In this document: positions 55,130 through 64,000 of the stretch, one piece after another
Numbering within the stretch: the stretch's first letter is position 1
Layout of the letters: every line of letters starts with the position of its first letter
NCBI RefSeq assembly: GCF_000741705.1
Contig: NZ_JGZI01000010.1
Span: forward strand, 1 to 64,000
Length of the DNA stretch: 64,000 bases
DNA from: Bifidobacterium psychraerophilum
Lineage (GTDB): Bacteria > Actinomycetota > Actinomycetes > Actinomycetales > Bifidobacteriaceae
Reading direction: 5' to 3'
Program-made: the position numbers and the translations under genes
The notes under the pieces: generated by a model
Told to the model about the DNA's origin: nothing
The model's database searches: none
Seen by the model: only the letters and a program-made list of their open reading frames with translations

Positions 55130-55320
55130 CCACCCGCCGGACCGGTGCCACGGGGCTCTGCGACCACCCTCGCGATCCGCATCGGCACAGTCCGCAGAGC
55201 ACTGGCAAATGAGCCATTCCCTACCCATGTTTACAATGCTGTGTTAGGTTAATGCGAAAGACGGGGAACGATTACATTCCACGTAAGGGGCATTCGTCCA
55301 AGAGAAAGGAACACTCAGCT

Positions 55321-56121
55321 ATGACAGAAAGCTCAGTGTCTGCTGCCGTGAAGAGTGGGGATAGCAAGGCTGCGGGGCACGCAGACAATCCTCTTGTGGA
55401 GGTAAGCCACGTCGACAAGTACTTCGGCGATTTGCATGTGCTCAAAGACATCAACCTCAAGGTCACCAAAGGCGAGGTTCTCGTCATCATCGGGCCTTCC
55501 GGCTCCGGTAAGTCCACCTTGTGCAGAACGATCAACAGGCTTGAGGCGATAGATTCGGGTGTTATTCGCATCGATGGTGAGCCATTGCCGCAGGAGGGCA
55601 AGGATCTGACCAGATTGCGCGCCGAGGTCGGCATGGTGTTCCAGTCCTTCAACCTCTTCGCGCACAAGTCGATTCTTGACAATGTGACCCTTGCCCCGCG
55701 CAAGGTCCGTCGTATCAGCAAGGACCAGGCCGACAAGGAGGCCATGGAACTGCTCGCCCGTGTGGGTGTGGATTCGCAGGCCAAGAAGTTGCCGGCACAG
55801 CTTTCAGGTGGACAGCAGCAGCGCGTCGCCATCGCCCGTTCCCTGGCGATGCATCCCAAGGTGATGCTGTTCGATGAGCCTACAAGCGCACTCGACCCTG
55901 AGATGATCAACGAGGTTCTTGACGTCATGGTCGACCTTGCCAAAGAGGGCATGACCATGATCGTGGTGACGCACGAGATGGGCTTCGCCCGTCAGGCCGC
56001 GAATCGTGTGGTATTCATGGCCGATGGTGAGATTCTCGAAGAGGGCACTCCAGAAGAGTTCTTCGAGCACACCAAGACGGAACGTGCCAAGGACTTCCTC
56101 GGCAAGATTCTGGATCACTAA
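55321..56121 (+). CDS. gluA: Amino-acid ABC transporter ATPase (GluA type)
   Basis: The ATPase has 266 residues. After a ~24-residue N-terminal extension it shows Walker [11 protein letters not shown]-loop [13 protein letters not shown], signature [16 protein letters not shown], Walker [16 protein letters not shown] and the switch histidine in [10 protein letters not shown]. The wording of Q-loop and H-loop is that of polar-amino-acid importers. AAAGGA precedes the ATG. Glutamate is proposed because the gene order ATPase, binding protein and two permeases equals gluABCD of corynebacteria; glutamine is equally possible. Confidence 0.9.
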   Translation: MTESSVSAAVKSGDSKAAGHADNPLVEVSHVDKYFGDLHVLKDINLKVTKGEVLVIIGPSGSGKSTLCRTINRLEAIDSGVIRIDGEPLPQEGKDLTRLRAEVGMVFQSFNLFAHKSILDNVTLAPRKVRRISKDQADKEAMELLARVGVDSQAKKLPAQLSGGQQQRVAIARSLAMHPKVMLFDEPTSALDPEMINEVLDVMVDLAKEGMTMIVVTHEMGFARQAANRVVFMADGEILEEGTPEEFFEHTKTERAKDFLGKILDH

Positions 56122-56610
56122 AAGCAATCAGGCCGCTTCGGGCCGAAGACACGATCCGCCCCCCGAATGAGGCATACGATGCAATCCGGCTGTGGGCGCG
56201 CAACAGCGTCCGGGTGCAGACCGGATATCCGTTCCAAGCAACGGAGATTACAATAGATGAATATTTCGGCGTGCTTTCCACTCTGTGGACGTCGAAGGGG
56301 GATGGGGCGACCGCCACGCTGGTGACGGCACATCATTGCATATGGCGACACAGAGTGGGCGTTGCACCCTGTGCTCGAGTACTTGCACCACCGATCAGTT
56401 CTTTCGCTGCTCATATCAGCCGCGGAAGCTGCGATTTCGGGTATGCGCCGCTGATATAGGACATCAGCGGGTAACAACATCGAGTCATCATTGAGTGCGG
56501 GAAAACGTGAAGGGACAAGCATCAATGCGGCGGACAGCAATGAAATGCCCCGTCGAATATGCTCTGTCGGGCGTTTGTCCCGCATTTGGTGGGAAGAGAG
56601 AGGAATCACT
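56122..56610. other. Gap between the ATPase and binding-protein genes
   Basis: Almost 490 bases separate the first two genes of the importer. A small GGCC/GGCC hairpin follows the first gene. No open frame in the rest has a domain. The length suggests a separate promoter for the binding-protein gene; AGAGAGAGGAA before 56611 is its ribosome binding site. Confidence 0.4.
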
Positions 56611-57468
56611 ATGAAATCAGTATTCAAGAAGGCTCTGGCCGCTGCTGTGGCGGTTGCGAGCCTGGCATCACTCGCCTCGTGCGGTGGCTCAGCCGACAGC
56701 GCAAGCAGCGCCGATGGTCCGAAGATCAAGATCGGCATCAAATTCGATCAGCCGGGACTCGGCTACAAGCAGGGCAACACCTACACCGGATTCGATGTTG
56801 ATGTCGCCAAATACGTGGCGAAGAAGCTCGGGTATTCCGAGAACCAGATCGAATGGAAGGAAGCCCCTTCCAAGCAGCGTGAAACCTTGATCCAGAACGG
56901 CGATGTCAATATGGTTATCGCCACCTATTCGATTTCCGATGACCGCAAGAAGGTCGTCGATTTCGCAGGGCCGTATTTCGTCGCAGGCCAGGATCTTCTG
57001 GTTCGTTCCAACGACACCGCCATCAAGGGACCGGGCTCGCTTGACGGCAAGAAACTCTGTTCCGTCACCGGCTCCACATCCGCTCAGAACATCAAGGACC
57101 ACTACGCGAGCAAGGTCCAGCTCATGGAGCAAAGCGGCTACGCCGAGTGCGTCACCGCTCTGATCTCCGGCACGGTCGATGCCGTCACCACCGATGACAT
57201 CATCCTCGCGGGACTCGCCGCGGCCAAGGGCGACGGCCAGCTGAAGGTGGTCGGCAAGCCATTCACCCAGGAACGCTACGGCATCGGTGTCAAGAAGGGC
57301 GACACCACGCTGGTGAAGAAGATCAACGCCGCACTCAAGGAGATGGAGGAGGACGGTTCCTGGCAGAAGGCACTCGACAGCGCCACCAAGGGGACCGGCT
57401 ACAAGGCCAACTCGAAGTACAATCCGCCGACGGCCTTCGACGCCGCCTCCAGCACGCAGGACTTCTGA
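56611..57468 (+). CDS. gluB: Glutamate-type ABC transporter binding lipoprotein
   Basis: This 285-residue solute-binding protein has a lipoprotein signal: basic start, hydrophobic core and lipobox LASC at residues 20-23. The family-3 binding-protein fold opens with KIGIKFDQPGLGYKQGNTYT and GFDVDVAKYVAKKLGY; TLIQNGDVNMVIATYSISDD and FAGPYFVAGQDLLVR are typical of glutamate/aspartate-binding proteins. GTVDAVTTDDIILAG ends the second lobe. It is separated from the ATPase gene by ~490 bases and followed by a strong hairpin. Amino acid specificity is inferred from gene order. Confidence 0.9.
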   Translation: MKSVFKKALAAAVAVASLASLASCGGSADSASSADGPKIKIGIKFDQPGLGYKQGNTYTGFDVDVAKYVAKKLGYSENQIEWKEAPSKQRETLIQNGDVNMVIATYSISDDRKKVVDFAGPYFVAGQDLLVRSNDTAIKGPGSLDGKKLCSVTGSTSAQNIKDHYASKVQLMEQSGYAECVTALISGTVDAVTTDDIILAGLAAAKGDGQLKVVGKPFTQERYGIGVKKGDTTLVKKINAALKEMEEDGSWQKALDSATKGTGYKANSKYNPPTAFDAASSTQDF

Positions 57469-57481
57469 TAGCGATTCGGCA

Positions 57482-57527
57482 CACCGATCGTCGCATCGTC
57501 GGGCATGATTCGATGCGACCATCGGTG
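57482..57527 (+). terminator. Hairpin between gluB and gluC
   Basis: Arms at 57482-57498 and 57511-57527 pair over 17 bases with one mismatch (CACCGATCG... with ...ATCGGTG). There is no T run. As with rbsB, the strong stem directly follows a binding-protein gene and probably sets its excess over the permeases. Confidence 0.65.
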
Positions 57528-57577
57528 ACCGCGCAGTTTCAGACCGATTTTGAAGATGAACAAAGAAAAGAGGAAAC

Positions 57578-58255
57578 ATGTCTGAATTTATGACATTGTT
57601 CTCCACCTACGATGTGTTCGGTGCATTCAAAGTGAACATCGAACTCACGTTATGGAGCGCGCTGTTCTCGCTGGTGCTCGGCATCGTGCTCGTCATGATG
57701 CGCATATGCCCTGTGTCGAGCCTGAGGGGTCTCGCGTCCGGTTTTGTCGAGTTCTTCAAGAACATGCCTCTGACCATCATCATGGTCTTCATGGTGCTCG
57801 GCGTGTTCGGTCAGTTGAAGTTCCAGTTCTCGGACAACTTCGATACGAACTTCTTCTGGCTGGCGGTCTGCGGGCTTTCCATGTACACCTCGGCCTTCGT
57901 ATGCGAATCCCTGAGATCGGGTATCAACACCGTCCCGCTCGGGCAGGCAGAGGCAGCACGCTCCCTCGGTCTGGGATTCATGCAATCCGCCAGAATCGTG
58001 ATCCTCCCGCAGGCTTTCAGAGGTTCCGTGGCTCCTCTGGGCAACACCTTGATCGCGCTGCTCAAGAATTCGACGGTCGCCGCCGCGGCTTCCGTCAGTT
58101 CGGAAACGTCAAGCCTGATGAGCTCGATGATCGAGAACGACGCCTCCAAGATAGTGACGATCTTCCTGATCTTCGCCATCGGATACGTCATCATGATCAT
58201 TCCCATCGGCCTGATCACCACCTGGCTGTCCAACAAACTCGCGGTACGCAGGTAG
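57578..58255 (+). CDS. gluC: Glutamate-type ABC transporter permease 1
   Basis: This 225-residue membrane protein has about five helices. The HisM-type coupling loop is ESLRSGINTVPLGQAEAARS LGL in context, matching the EAA motif of binding-protein-dependent permeases, and FFKNMPLTIIMVF is the usual N-terminal pattern of polar-amino-acid permeases. AAAGAGGAAAC precedes the ATG. It pairs with the next gene to form a heterodimeric channel; they are separated by 15 bases. Confidence 0.92.
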   Translation: MSEFMTLFSTYDVFGAFKVNIELTLWSALFSLVLGIVLVMMRICPVSSLRGLASGFVEFFKNMPLTIIMVFMVLGVFGQLKFQFSDNFDTNFFWLAVCGLSMYTSAFVCESLRSGINTVPLGQAEAARSLGLGFMQSARIVILPQAFRGSVAPLGNTLIALLKNSTVAAAASVSSETSSLMSSMIENDASKIVTIFLIFAIGYVIMIIPIGLITTWLSNKLAVRR

Positions 58256-58270
58256 GAAGAGGGAGACATC

Positions 58271-59377
58271 ATGAGTACAAGCACAACATCCCCTGCTGCA
58301 CCCAAGGTGAAGCGAGTGAAGAAGCGCAAGCTGAACGAGGCATCGGTCCTCTTCGACGAACCGGGGCCAAAGTCCAAGCGACGCATCCTGTTCATCAACC
58401 TCATCGGTCTCGCCTTCATCGTCGTGCTGGCGATAGCGGTGCTGTCGCGGCTCGCCAACCCTCCACAGGGGCAGAACCAGCTGAGTTGGAGCCTGTGGAA
58501 GCCCGCGTTGAACGCCGAAGCGTGGAAGGACTTCTATCTGCCTGGTCTCTTGCAGACCTTGGAGGCTTCGGTCGTGGCGATAATCGGTTCCGTGTTCTTC
58601 GGTGTGATTTTCGGTATCGGACGTCTGCTCGGCTTCGCGCCCATCAGGTGGATCTCCTCAATCATCGTGGAATTCTGCAGGGCCGTACCGGTGCTGCTGT
58701 TCATGATCTTCCTGTGGCGGGGATTCTCGGCTATGGGCATCAGCGACAATGCGGCTTTCCTGGCCGTTGTCGTCGGTCTGATTCTCTACAACGGTTCCGT
58801 GGTGGCCGAGCTGGTCCGCTCGGGCGTCGGCAATCTGCCCAACGGGCAGCGCGAGGCCGCTTTGGCGTTGGGTATGAGCCCGCTGCGTTCCCTGCTCTCG
58901 GTTGAGGTTCCCCAGGCTCTGATCGCCATGCTTCCGGCCCTGATCACACAGCTGGTCGTCGTGCTGAAGGATACGGCGCTTGGTTCGATCATCACCTACA
59001 CCGATCTGCTTCAGGAATCACGACGTCTCGGTTCCGCCAACTTCAACATGCTGCAGACCCTCGTCGTGGCGGCGGTGATCTACTTCATCTTCAGCTACCT
59101 GCTGTCCCGTCTGGCCGAATCGCTCCCACGACGCATGCGTCGCAGGACCACCGGCATCACCATCGAGCCGGTCCAGGCACCGATCGCGATCATGGATCCG
59201 TCCAACACCAGCATGATCGAACGTGCCGGCGAACGCGAATTGCCCTTCAATGGTGCGGAACAGCCCTTCCATGACCACTATCACGGTTCGAACGCCGTGG
59301 CGGGCAAGTGGAAAGGCAGCCATTTCGAACATGGACATGATCCGAACCATCCGGTGAACAAACACAACAAGTGGTGA
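58271..59377 (+). CDS. gluD: Glutamate-type ABC transporter permease 2
   Basis: This 368-residue permease is longer than family norms (~250-300) because of a basic N-terminal tail of ~35 residues and a charged, histidine-rich C-terminal tail of ~75 residues (ending GHDPNHPVNKHNKW). The channel core has EFCRAVPVLLFMIFLW, the EAA loop VRSGVGNLPNGQREAALALG and LKDTALGSIITYTDLL. GAAGAGGGAGA precedes the ATG. It completes the importer. The histidine-rich tail (HDHYHGSN) is unusual and could bind metal; that is only a guess. Confidence 0.92.
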   Translation: MSTSTTSPAAPKVKRVKKRKLNEASVLFDEPGPKSKRRILFINLIGLAFIVVLAIAVLSRLANPPQGQNQLSWSLWKPALNAEAWKDFYLPGLLQTLEASVVAIIGSVFFGVIFGIGRLLGFAPIRWISSIIVEFCRAVPVLLFMIFLWRGFSAMGISDNAAFLAVVVGLILYNGSVVAELVRSGVGNLPNGQREAALALGMSPLRSLLSVEVPQALIAMLPALITQLVVVLKDTALGSIITYTDLLQESRRLGSANFNMLQTLVVAAVIYFIFSYLLSRLAESLPRRMRRRTTGITIEPVQAPIAIMDPSNTSMIERAGERELPFNGAEQPFHDHYHGSNAVAGKWKGSHFEHGHDPNHPVNKHNKW

Positions 59378-59401
59378 CAGCGCTGTACAGGCCTGTGCGA
59401 T

Positions 59402-59433
59402 CAAGGGGACGTCTATTCGGGGGCGTCCCCTTG
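59402..59433 (+). terminator. Terminator of the glutamate importer operon
   Basis: CAAGGGGACG (59402-59411) and CGTCCCCTTG (59424-59433) form a 10-base stem followed by ATTGTC, 25 bases after gluD. Confidence 0.75.
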
Positions 59434-59472
59434 ATTGTCATATGCTGAGATATCGCCGATGAATACGCGGCA

Positions 59473-62463
59473 GTGTCCAAGCGAATAGCGATAATGCACC
59501 ATATGCATTCCAACGAAAACAGCACAGCGTCGCATGCCGAGGCAATCGAAGAACCGCAATTTCGCTACAACGCCGATATGGCGCAACTCATAGAGGAAAA
59601 ATGGCAGAAGACATGGGAAGGTCAGGGGACCTTCTGGGCTGCCAATGTGGGCGGAGATCTGGTTGATGGGGCAGGAAAGCACGCGGATAAGCGCGATCCG
59701 TACTTCGTCATCGATATGTTCCCGTATCCCTCCGGCAAAGGACTGCATGTAGGACATCCTCTGGGCTACATCGCCACCGACGTGGTGAGCCGCTATCACC
59801 GCATGAAGGGCGAGAATGTGCTTCACGCGATGGGATATGACGCCTTCGGTCTGCCGGCGGAGCAGTATGCAGTGCAGACGGGGCAGCATCCCCGCATCAC
59901 CACCGAGCAGAACATCGCCAATATGCGCCGCCAGCTGCACCGCATGGGTCTCAGCTTCGATGACCGACGCTCCTTCGCGACCATCGACCCCGGCTACGTC
60001 CGTTGGACGCAGTGGATTTTCTCCCGCATCTACGACTCCTGGTATGACCCCGAATTCAAGCGCGAGGATGGGGGAGTCGGTTCCGCACGCCCGATCAGCG
60101 AGCTCATCGAGGCTTTCTCCACCGGGTCGAAGCAGATCCCCGGGCATGACCACGAATCGTGGGAAGCGCTGAGCGCAGCCGAGCAGTCCGAGGTGCTCAA
60201 CGATTTCCGTCTCGCCTACATCTCCAAATCCCCGGTCAACTGGTGCCCGGGACTCGGTACGGTGCTCGCCAACGAGGAGGTCACCGCCGAGGGGCGTTCG
60301 GAGCGTGGCAACTTCCCGGTGTTCCAACGTGAACTCAAACAGTGGTCGATGCGCATCACGGCTTATGGGCACCGCCTGATCAATGACCTTGATGAGCTTG
60401 ATTGGCCCGAGAAGGTCAAGCTGATGCAACGCAACTGGATCGGTGAATCCCACGGAGCCTCGGTGCATTTCTCGGTCGAGACCGCCGATGGCGAGAAGGA
60501 TATGGAAGTCTATACCACTCGCCCGGATACCCTGTTCGGCACCACCTTCGCGGTGGTGTCCCCGGAGCACAGGCTCCTTGATGCGATTCCGGAGCAATGG
60601 CCGGCTGATATCCCGGAATCCTGGAAGGGCGGCTACGCGAATCCCCGGGAGGCGGTCAAGGAATACAGGCGCGCTTCCGAATCCAAAACCGCCAAGGACC
60701 GTGTGGACGAGGCAGGGGAGAAGACGGGCCTCTTCACCGGTTTGTACGCGACCAACCCGATCACCGGCGCCAAACTCCCGGTCTTCACGGCCGACTATGT
60801 GCTGATGGGCTATGGTACCGGCGCGATCATGGCGGTTCCCGGCGGCGATCAGCGTGATTATGATTTCGCGGTCAAATACGGTCTGCCGGTGATCTATACC
60901 GTCAAACCGCTGGAGGGCGCGGAGGAGAAGCTGGAATCATACGAGGGCACCGCGCCTTTCGTGTCGCACGACGGCATCGTGATCAATTCCTCCGTTGAAC
61001 ACACCAAGGTATTGGGTGACGCGTTGAGCCTCGACGGCCTTCGTGTGGATGCCGCAATCGCCAAGGTCACGCAATGGCTTGAAGAGGCCAAGGTCGGCAC
61101 CGGCAAAACCTCTTACCGTCTGCGTGATTGGCTGTTCTCACGTCAGCGCTATTGGGGCGAGCCCTTCCCCGTCGTCTATGACGAGGAAGGCCTCCCGCAT
61201 CTGATCCCTGACGACCAGCTTCCCGTGAACCTGCCGGAAGTCCCTGATTACAGCCCGAAGACCTACGATCCCAACAACGCGGACAGCAATCCGGAGGCTC
61301 CTCTCAGCCGCAATGACGACTGGGTCGAGGTCACGCTGGATCTGGGGGATGGCCCGCGCAAATATCATCGTGACACCAATACGATGCCGAATTGGGCCGG
61401 TTCATGCTGGTATTACATGCGGTACATCGACCCGGCCGATCAGCAGCATATGGTCGAATCCAACGAGTTCGACTACTGGCTCGGACCGCAGCACAACGAC
61501 ACGGCGGGTACCTCGGGAGGCGTGGACCTCTACGTCGGTGGCGTCGAGCATGCCGTGCTCCACCTCCTGTATTCGCGTTTCTGGCACAAGGTGCTCTACG
61601 ATCTCGGCTTCGTCAGCTCGAAGGAGCCTTTCCACAAGTTGTTCAACCAGGGAATGATCCAGGCATACGCCTACACGGATGAGCGTGGGCAGTACGTCCC
61701 GGCCGCCGAGGTCGAGGAGAAGGATGGCGGTTTCATCTACGAGGGTGAGAAGGTCAACCGCGAATTCGGCAAAATGGGCAAGAGTCTGAAGAACATCATC
61801 ACACCTGATGATATGTATGACACCTATGGTGCGGATACCTTCCGTCTCTATGAGATGAGCATGGGGCCTCTGGCCGAGTCCCGTCCGTGGAACACGCGCA
61901 ATGTGATCGGCGGTATGCGCTTCCTGCAACGCTTGTGGCGCAATGTGATCGACGAAGGCAGCGGTGAGCTGGTCGTCAGCGATGATGTTCCGGATGAGAA
62001 GACGCTGAAACTCCTGAACAACACCATCCATGACGTGACCGAGGAGATGGAGGCGATGCGTCCCAATACGGCCATCTCCAAGCTGATCGTGCTGAACAAC
62101 CATCTCACATCGCTGCCATCCGTCCCGCGTAGCGTGGTCGAGCCCTTGATCCTGATGCTCGCACCCGTCGCGCCGCATATCAGCGAGGAACTGTGGGCGA
62201 AGCTGGGTCATGAGGATTCGCTCGCGCACGCCGACTGGCCGCGCTATGACGAGCAATACCTCGGACAGGACACCGTGACCGCCGTGGTGCAGGTCAAGGG
62301 AAAGATCCGCGGCAAGCTTGAGGTGAGCCCGGATATCGATCCGAAGGAACTGGAGACCCTCGCCCTCGCCCTTCCCGCCGTGCAGGAAAGGCTCGGCGGC
62401 AAGCCGCCTCGCAAGGTCATCGTGAAGGCGCCTCGAATCGTGTCTGTGGTTCCCGGGGTCTGA
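59473..62463 (+). CDS. leuS: Leucyl-tRNA synthetase
   Basis: LeuRS charges tRNA-Leu. The protein has up to 996 residues, long because of the inserted editing (CP1) domain at about 280-500, where TTRPDTLFGTTFAVVSPEHR is the threonine-rich editing site. The catalytic domain has the HIGH-type motif PYPSGKGLHVGHPLGY, and the KMSKS loop reads FGKMGKSLKN, with glycine for the first serine. The anticodon domain and C-terminal extension follow. Starts are uncertain: GTG 59473, ATG 59494 and ATG 59503 are all in frame and none has a clear ribosome binding site. It follows the importer terminator and is followed by comEA. Confidence 0.95.
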   Translation: MSKRIAIMHHMHSNENSTASHAEAIEEPQFRYNADMAQLIEEKWQKTWEGQGTFWAANVGGDLVDGAGKHADKRDPYFVIDMFPYPSGKGLHVGHPLGYIATDVVSRYHRMKGENVLHAMGYDAFGLPAEQYAVQTGQHPRITTEQNIANMRRQLHRMGLSFDDRRSFATIDPGYVRWTQWIFSRIYDSWYDPEFKREDGGVGSARPISELIEAFSTGSKQIPGHDHESWEALSAAEQSEVLNDFRLAYISKSPVNWCPGLGTVLANEEVTAEGRSERGNFPVFQRELKQWSMRITAYGHRLINDLDELDWPEKVKLMQRNWIGESHGASVHFSVETADGEKDMEVYTTRPDTLFGTTFAVVSPEHRLLDAIPEQWPADIPESWKGGYANPREAVKEYRRASESKTAKDRVDEAGEKTGLFTGLYATNPITGAKLPVFTADYVLMGYGTGAIMAVPGGDQRDYDFAVKYGLPVIYTVKPLEGAEEKLESYEGTAPFVSHDGIVINSSVEHTKVLGDALSLDGLRVDAAIAKVTQWLEEAKVGTGKTSYRLRDWLFSRQRYWGEPFPVVYDEEGLPHLIPDDQLPVNLPEVPDYSPKTYDPNNADSNPEAPLSRNDDWVEVTLDLGDGPRKYHRDTNTMPNWAGSCWYYMRYIDPADQQHMVESNEFDYWLGPQHNDTAGTSGGVDLYVGGVEHAVLHLLYSRFWHKVLYDLGFVSSKEPFHKLFNQGMIQAYAYTDERGQYVPAAEVEEKDGGFIYEGEKVNREFGKMGKSLKNIITPDDMYDTYGADTFRLYEMSMGPLAESRPWNTRNVIGGMRFLQRLWRNVIDEGSGELVVSDDVPDEKTLKLLNNTIHDVTEEMEAMRPNTAISKLIVLNNHLTSLPSVPRSVVEPLILMLAPVAPHISEELWAKLGHEDSLAHADWPRYDEQYLGQDTVTAVVQVKGKIRGKLEVSPDIDPKELETLALALPAVQERLGGKPPRKVIVKAPRIVSVVPGV

Positions 62464-62689
62464 GGGCTCCCAGCCGATAGATGCCGCCACCGCCCAAAGC
62501 GACGCGGCACGCAGTGACACCTGCTCCACCAGGGATGGAAACGGACTCCACAAGGTCCGTGAAGCATTCCGGTGGGGCAGTCGTCATATCCGGGCTGTGT
62601 GAAACGCCATCACTCATCGTTGCCGCACATTCGACCACACCAGCCGATTGCCGTCATGGCACCCGGCAAGGCGGTGCCATCCTGATGCG

Positions 62690-63511
62690 ATGACAACCAC
62701 GGTGGAACGACTCAGGATGCTTGATAGAGCAGCGATCGAAGGACCCGACTCGGACGCTGCCGAGGGAGACGGTCGGCGTCCTTCCGCATCCGGCGGCGAT
62801 GCCTTCGATGCGGGGCAGGTGGGACTTCAGAAGGGCCACACGCTGGACCACGCTGGGGACCATCCACTGGGGTTTGCGGTGGGCCATCCACCGGGTCTTG
62901 CGGAGCTGCTCGCCCAGGCGGATGGCCACGGTCGTGACGGTGATGGCCTCGGAACGCAGGGTGATGCCCTGTCCGGGGAAAACGGTGGTGCAAGGAGAAC
63001 GCCTCGCGTCAGGGACGAGGCCCGTCTTCATTTCGGTATCGGCCATGCCCTGATCGTCATCCTCATTCTGGTGGCCGCATTATGTGCAAGCCTGACCCTG
63101 CTGATCCAGCAGGCGAGGAATTACGCGGCCTTCGAACGCCAATCATGGACCCTCGCCAAAAGCCGGGAAAGCCCGTCACAGACCGAGATGCACCCGGATC
63201 CGGGCACCACCCCCTCGGATCCGGGCTCGCCTTCCGGGGAACCTTCGGCTGACTCCTCCGCGCAACCATCCGATGAGGTTCCTGCAGCGCCCTCCGTGGA
63301 GGCTTCGCATACGTCGGCGCTGATCGACCTCAATACGGCAAGCAGCGCGGATCTGACCACGATCAAAGGCATCGGGCCGGTCACAGCCGAGAAGATCGTG
63401 GCCTATCGCAGCACCATCGGCAGATTCCACAGCGTGGATCAGCTGCTCGATGTGCAAGGTATCGGGGTCAAAACCCTCGAAAAACTACGACCCCACCTGA
63501 CCGTGCAATGA
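62690..63511 (+). CDS. comEA: ComEA-type DNA-binding competence protein
   Basis: The protein has 273 residues from ATG 62690; a longer frame to 62648 and an ATG at 62717 are alternatives, none with a strong site. Residues ~1-125 are a long polar, probably cytoplasmic part without known domain. A membrane helix follows at about 128-150 (ALIVILILVAALCASLTLLI), then a Pro/Ser linker. Two helix-hairpin-helix motifs close the protein: IDLNTASSADLTTIKGIGPV and FHSVDQLLDVQGIGVKTLEK. ComEA binds incoming double-stranded DNA outside the membrane. The stop overlaps the comEC start (TGATG). The long N-terminal part is larger than in classical ComEA. Confidence 0.88.
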   Translation: MTTTVERLRMLDRAAIEGPDSDAAEGDGRRPSASGGDAFDAGQVGLQKGHTLDHAGDHPLGFAVGHPPGLAELLAQADGHGRDGDGLGTQGDALSGENGGARRTPRVRDEARLHFGIGHALIVILILVAALCASLTLLIQQARNYAAFERQSWTLAKSRESPSQTEMHPDPGTTPSDPGSPSGEPSADSSAQPSDEVPAAPSVEASHTSALIDLNTASSADLTTIKGIGPVTAEKIVAYRSTIGRFHSVDQLLDVQGIGVKTLEKLRPHLTVQ

Positions 63512-64000
63512 TGACAGGGCATACGTGGCATACACGGCATACACGGCGGCCGCGGCAGTCGCGGAGCGATCCGTCCATTCGTATGGTGTGCGCCGATGGG
63601 CGTGAGAGGGGCAGCCGCGACCTGAGAATGATGCCGCTAGCATGCGCGGCGTGGGTGGGTGCGTTATCCGCTCCGAGGATCCTCGATGCGAGTACGGCGC
63701 CGACGGAGATGCCGCCTGTCGTATTCGCCACGATAGTCGTGGTCGTGGTGCTGCTGGTCACCATGCTTGTAGCCACAGTGCTTTTCGACACAGTGCTCTT
63801 CACCCGGTGCGCCGCCGCACGTCACCGATCAACCGTGGGGAAGGGCCACGCCGCATATGTCGGCGGTGCATCGGCACCGTTGAGACGGTGCCTGCCGATG
63901 CTGCTGCTGATGTTCGTCGCAGGCGGTGCGGCGGCTCTGAGCGCCATCGCCGATGAGACGGTGTCACGTGGTGACGCTGCTTCCGTGATGGCCTCGGAGC
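63511..64000 (+). CDS. comEC: ComEC/Rec2-type DNA uptake channel, N-terminal part
   Basis: An open frame begins at ATG 63511, overlapping the comEA stop, and runs off the window without a stop (163 codons seen). After a ~38-residue basic stretch it shows LRMMPLACAAWVGALSAPRI, a hydrophobic helix at about 72-93 (VFATIVVVVVLLVTMLVATV) and another at about 135-150 (PMLLLMFVAGGAAALSAIAD). This layout and the coupling to comEA fit the N-terminal membrane part of ComEC, the channel for single-stranded DNA entry. Internal ATGs at 63580 and 63628 could also serve as starts. The competence and metal-hydrolase domains lie beyond the window. Confidence 0.75.
   Translation, partial: MTGHTWHTRHTRRPRQSRSDPSIRMVCADGRERGSRDLRMMPLACAAWVGALSAPRILDASTAPTEMPPVVFATIVVVVVLLVTMLVATVLFDTVLFTRCAAARHRSTVGKGHAAYVGGASAPLRRCLPMLLLMFVAGGAAALSAIADETVSRGDAASVMASE

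Noticed and set aside
59473-59510. Leaderless start of leuS
   Set aside because: None of the three possible starts has a binding site, but no convincing promoter at the right distance was found, so leaderless translation is not claimed.
59413-60597. 394-codon open frame on the minus strand
   Set aside because: It is antisense to leuS without domain or ribosome binding site.

Overview
The window looks like a Bifidobacterium chromosome. It is GC-rich, and it carries a housekeeping order I associate with that genus: thrC / glyA - proA - small conserved gene - nadD - prs - tRNA-Gln - NagD-type phosphatase - glmU - rsfS - histidine phosphatase - tRNA-Ala, and later gluABCD - leuS - comEA - comEC. 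The genus call is inference from gene content and order; no search was run.

Layout. (1) 0-6 kb is a graveyard of accessory DNA: an unrecognised gene end, a frameshifted C5-cytosine methyltransferase, the first ~60 codons of a MobF/TrwC relaxase, and a divergent LysR regulator / threonine dehydratase pair, both broken. A seemingly intact cluster of three small genes follows (basic protein, zinc ribbon, membrane-anchored HIRAN-like protein). (2) 6.4-10.8 kb is one very large LPYTG-anchored surface protein. (3) 11-23 kb is the core block listed above. (4) 23.06-34.58 kb is a decayed integrative element in the 3' end of tRNA-Ala(GGC). Integrase, relaxase and several cargo genes are broken. An apparently intact conflict locus survives: an ABC-three-component (ABC-3C) system (PD-(D/E)xK-type effector, tiny middle component, DUF2326 SMC-like ATPase) and, separately, a HEPN protein with the R-x4-H RNase motif. 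(5) 34.6-39.3 kb holds a GNAT gene and a malolactic locus: malate permease, malolactic/malic enzyme and divergent LysR regulator. A diverged third copy of the attachment sequence lies at its far end, suggesting a second, tandem island. (6) 39.3-41.5 kb has phzF with a divergent Lrp/AsnC gene and a DHFR-like reductase. (7) 41.9-48.8 kb is a full ribose locus (LacI regulator, rbsD-A-C-B-K). (8) 49-55 kb has a lamin-tail-domain surface protein with LATTG anchor, a 2-hydroxyacid dehydrogenase, a DUF1287 protein and a CorA-type transporter. (9) 55.3-59.4 kb is a glutamate-type ABC importer, then leuS, comEA and the start of comEC, which runs off the window.

The most interesting content is the stranded defence-like cargo (ABC-3C and HEPN) in a dead tRNA-Ala element, and the malolactic locus bracketed by repeats of the same attachment sequence. 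Both need comparative searches that could not be run here.
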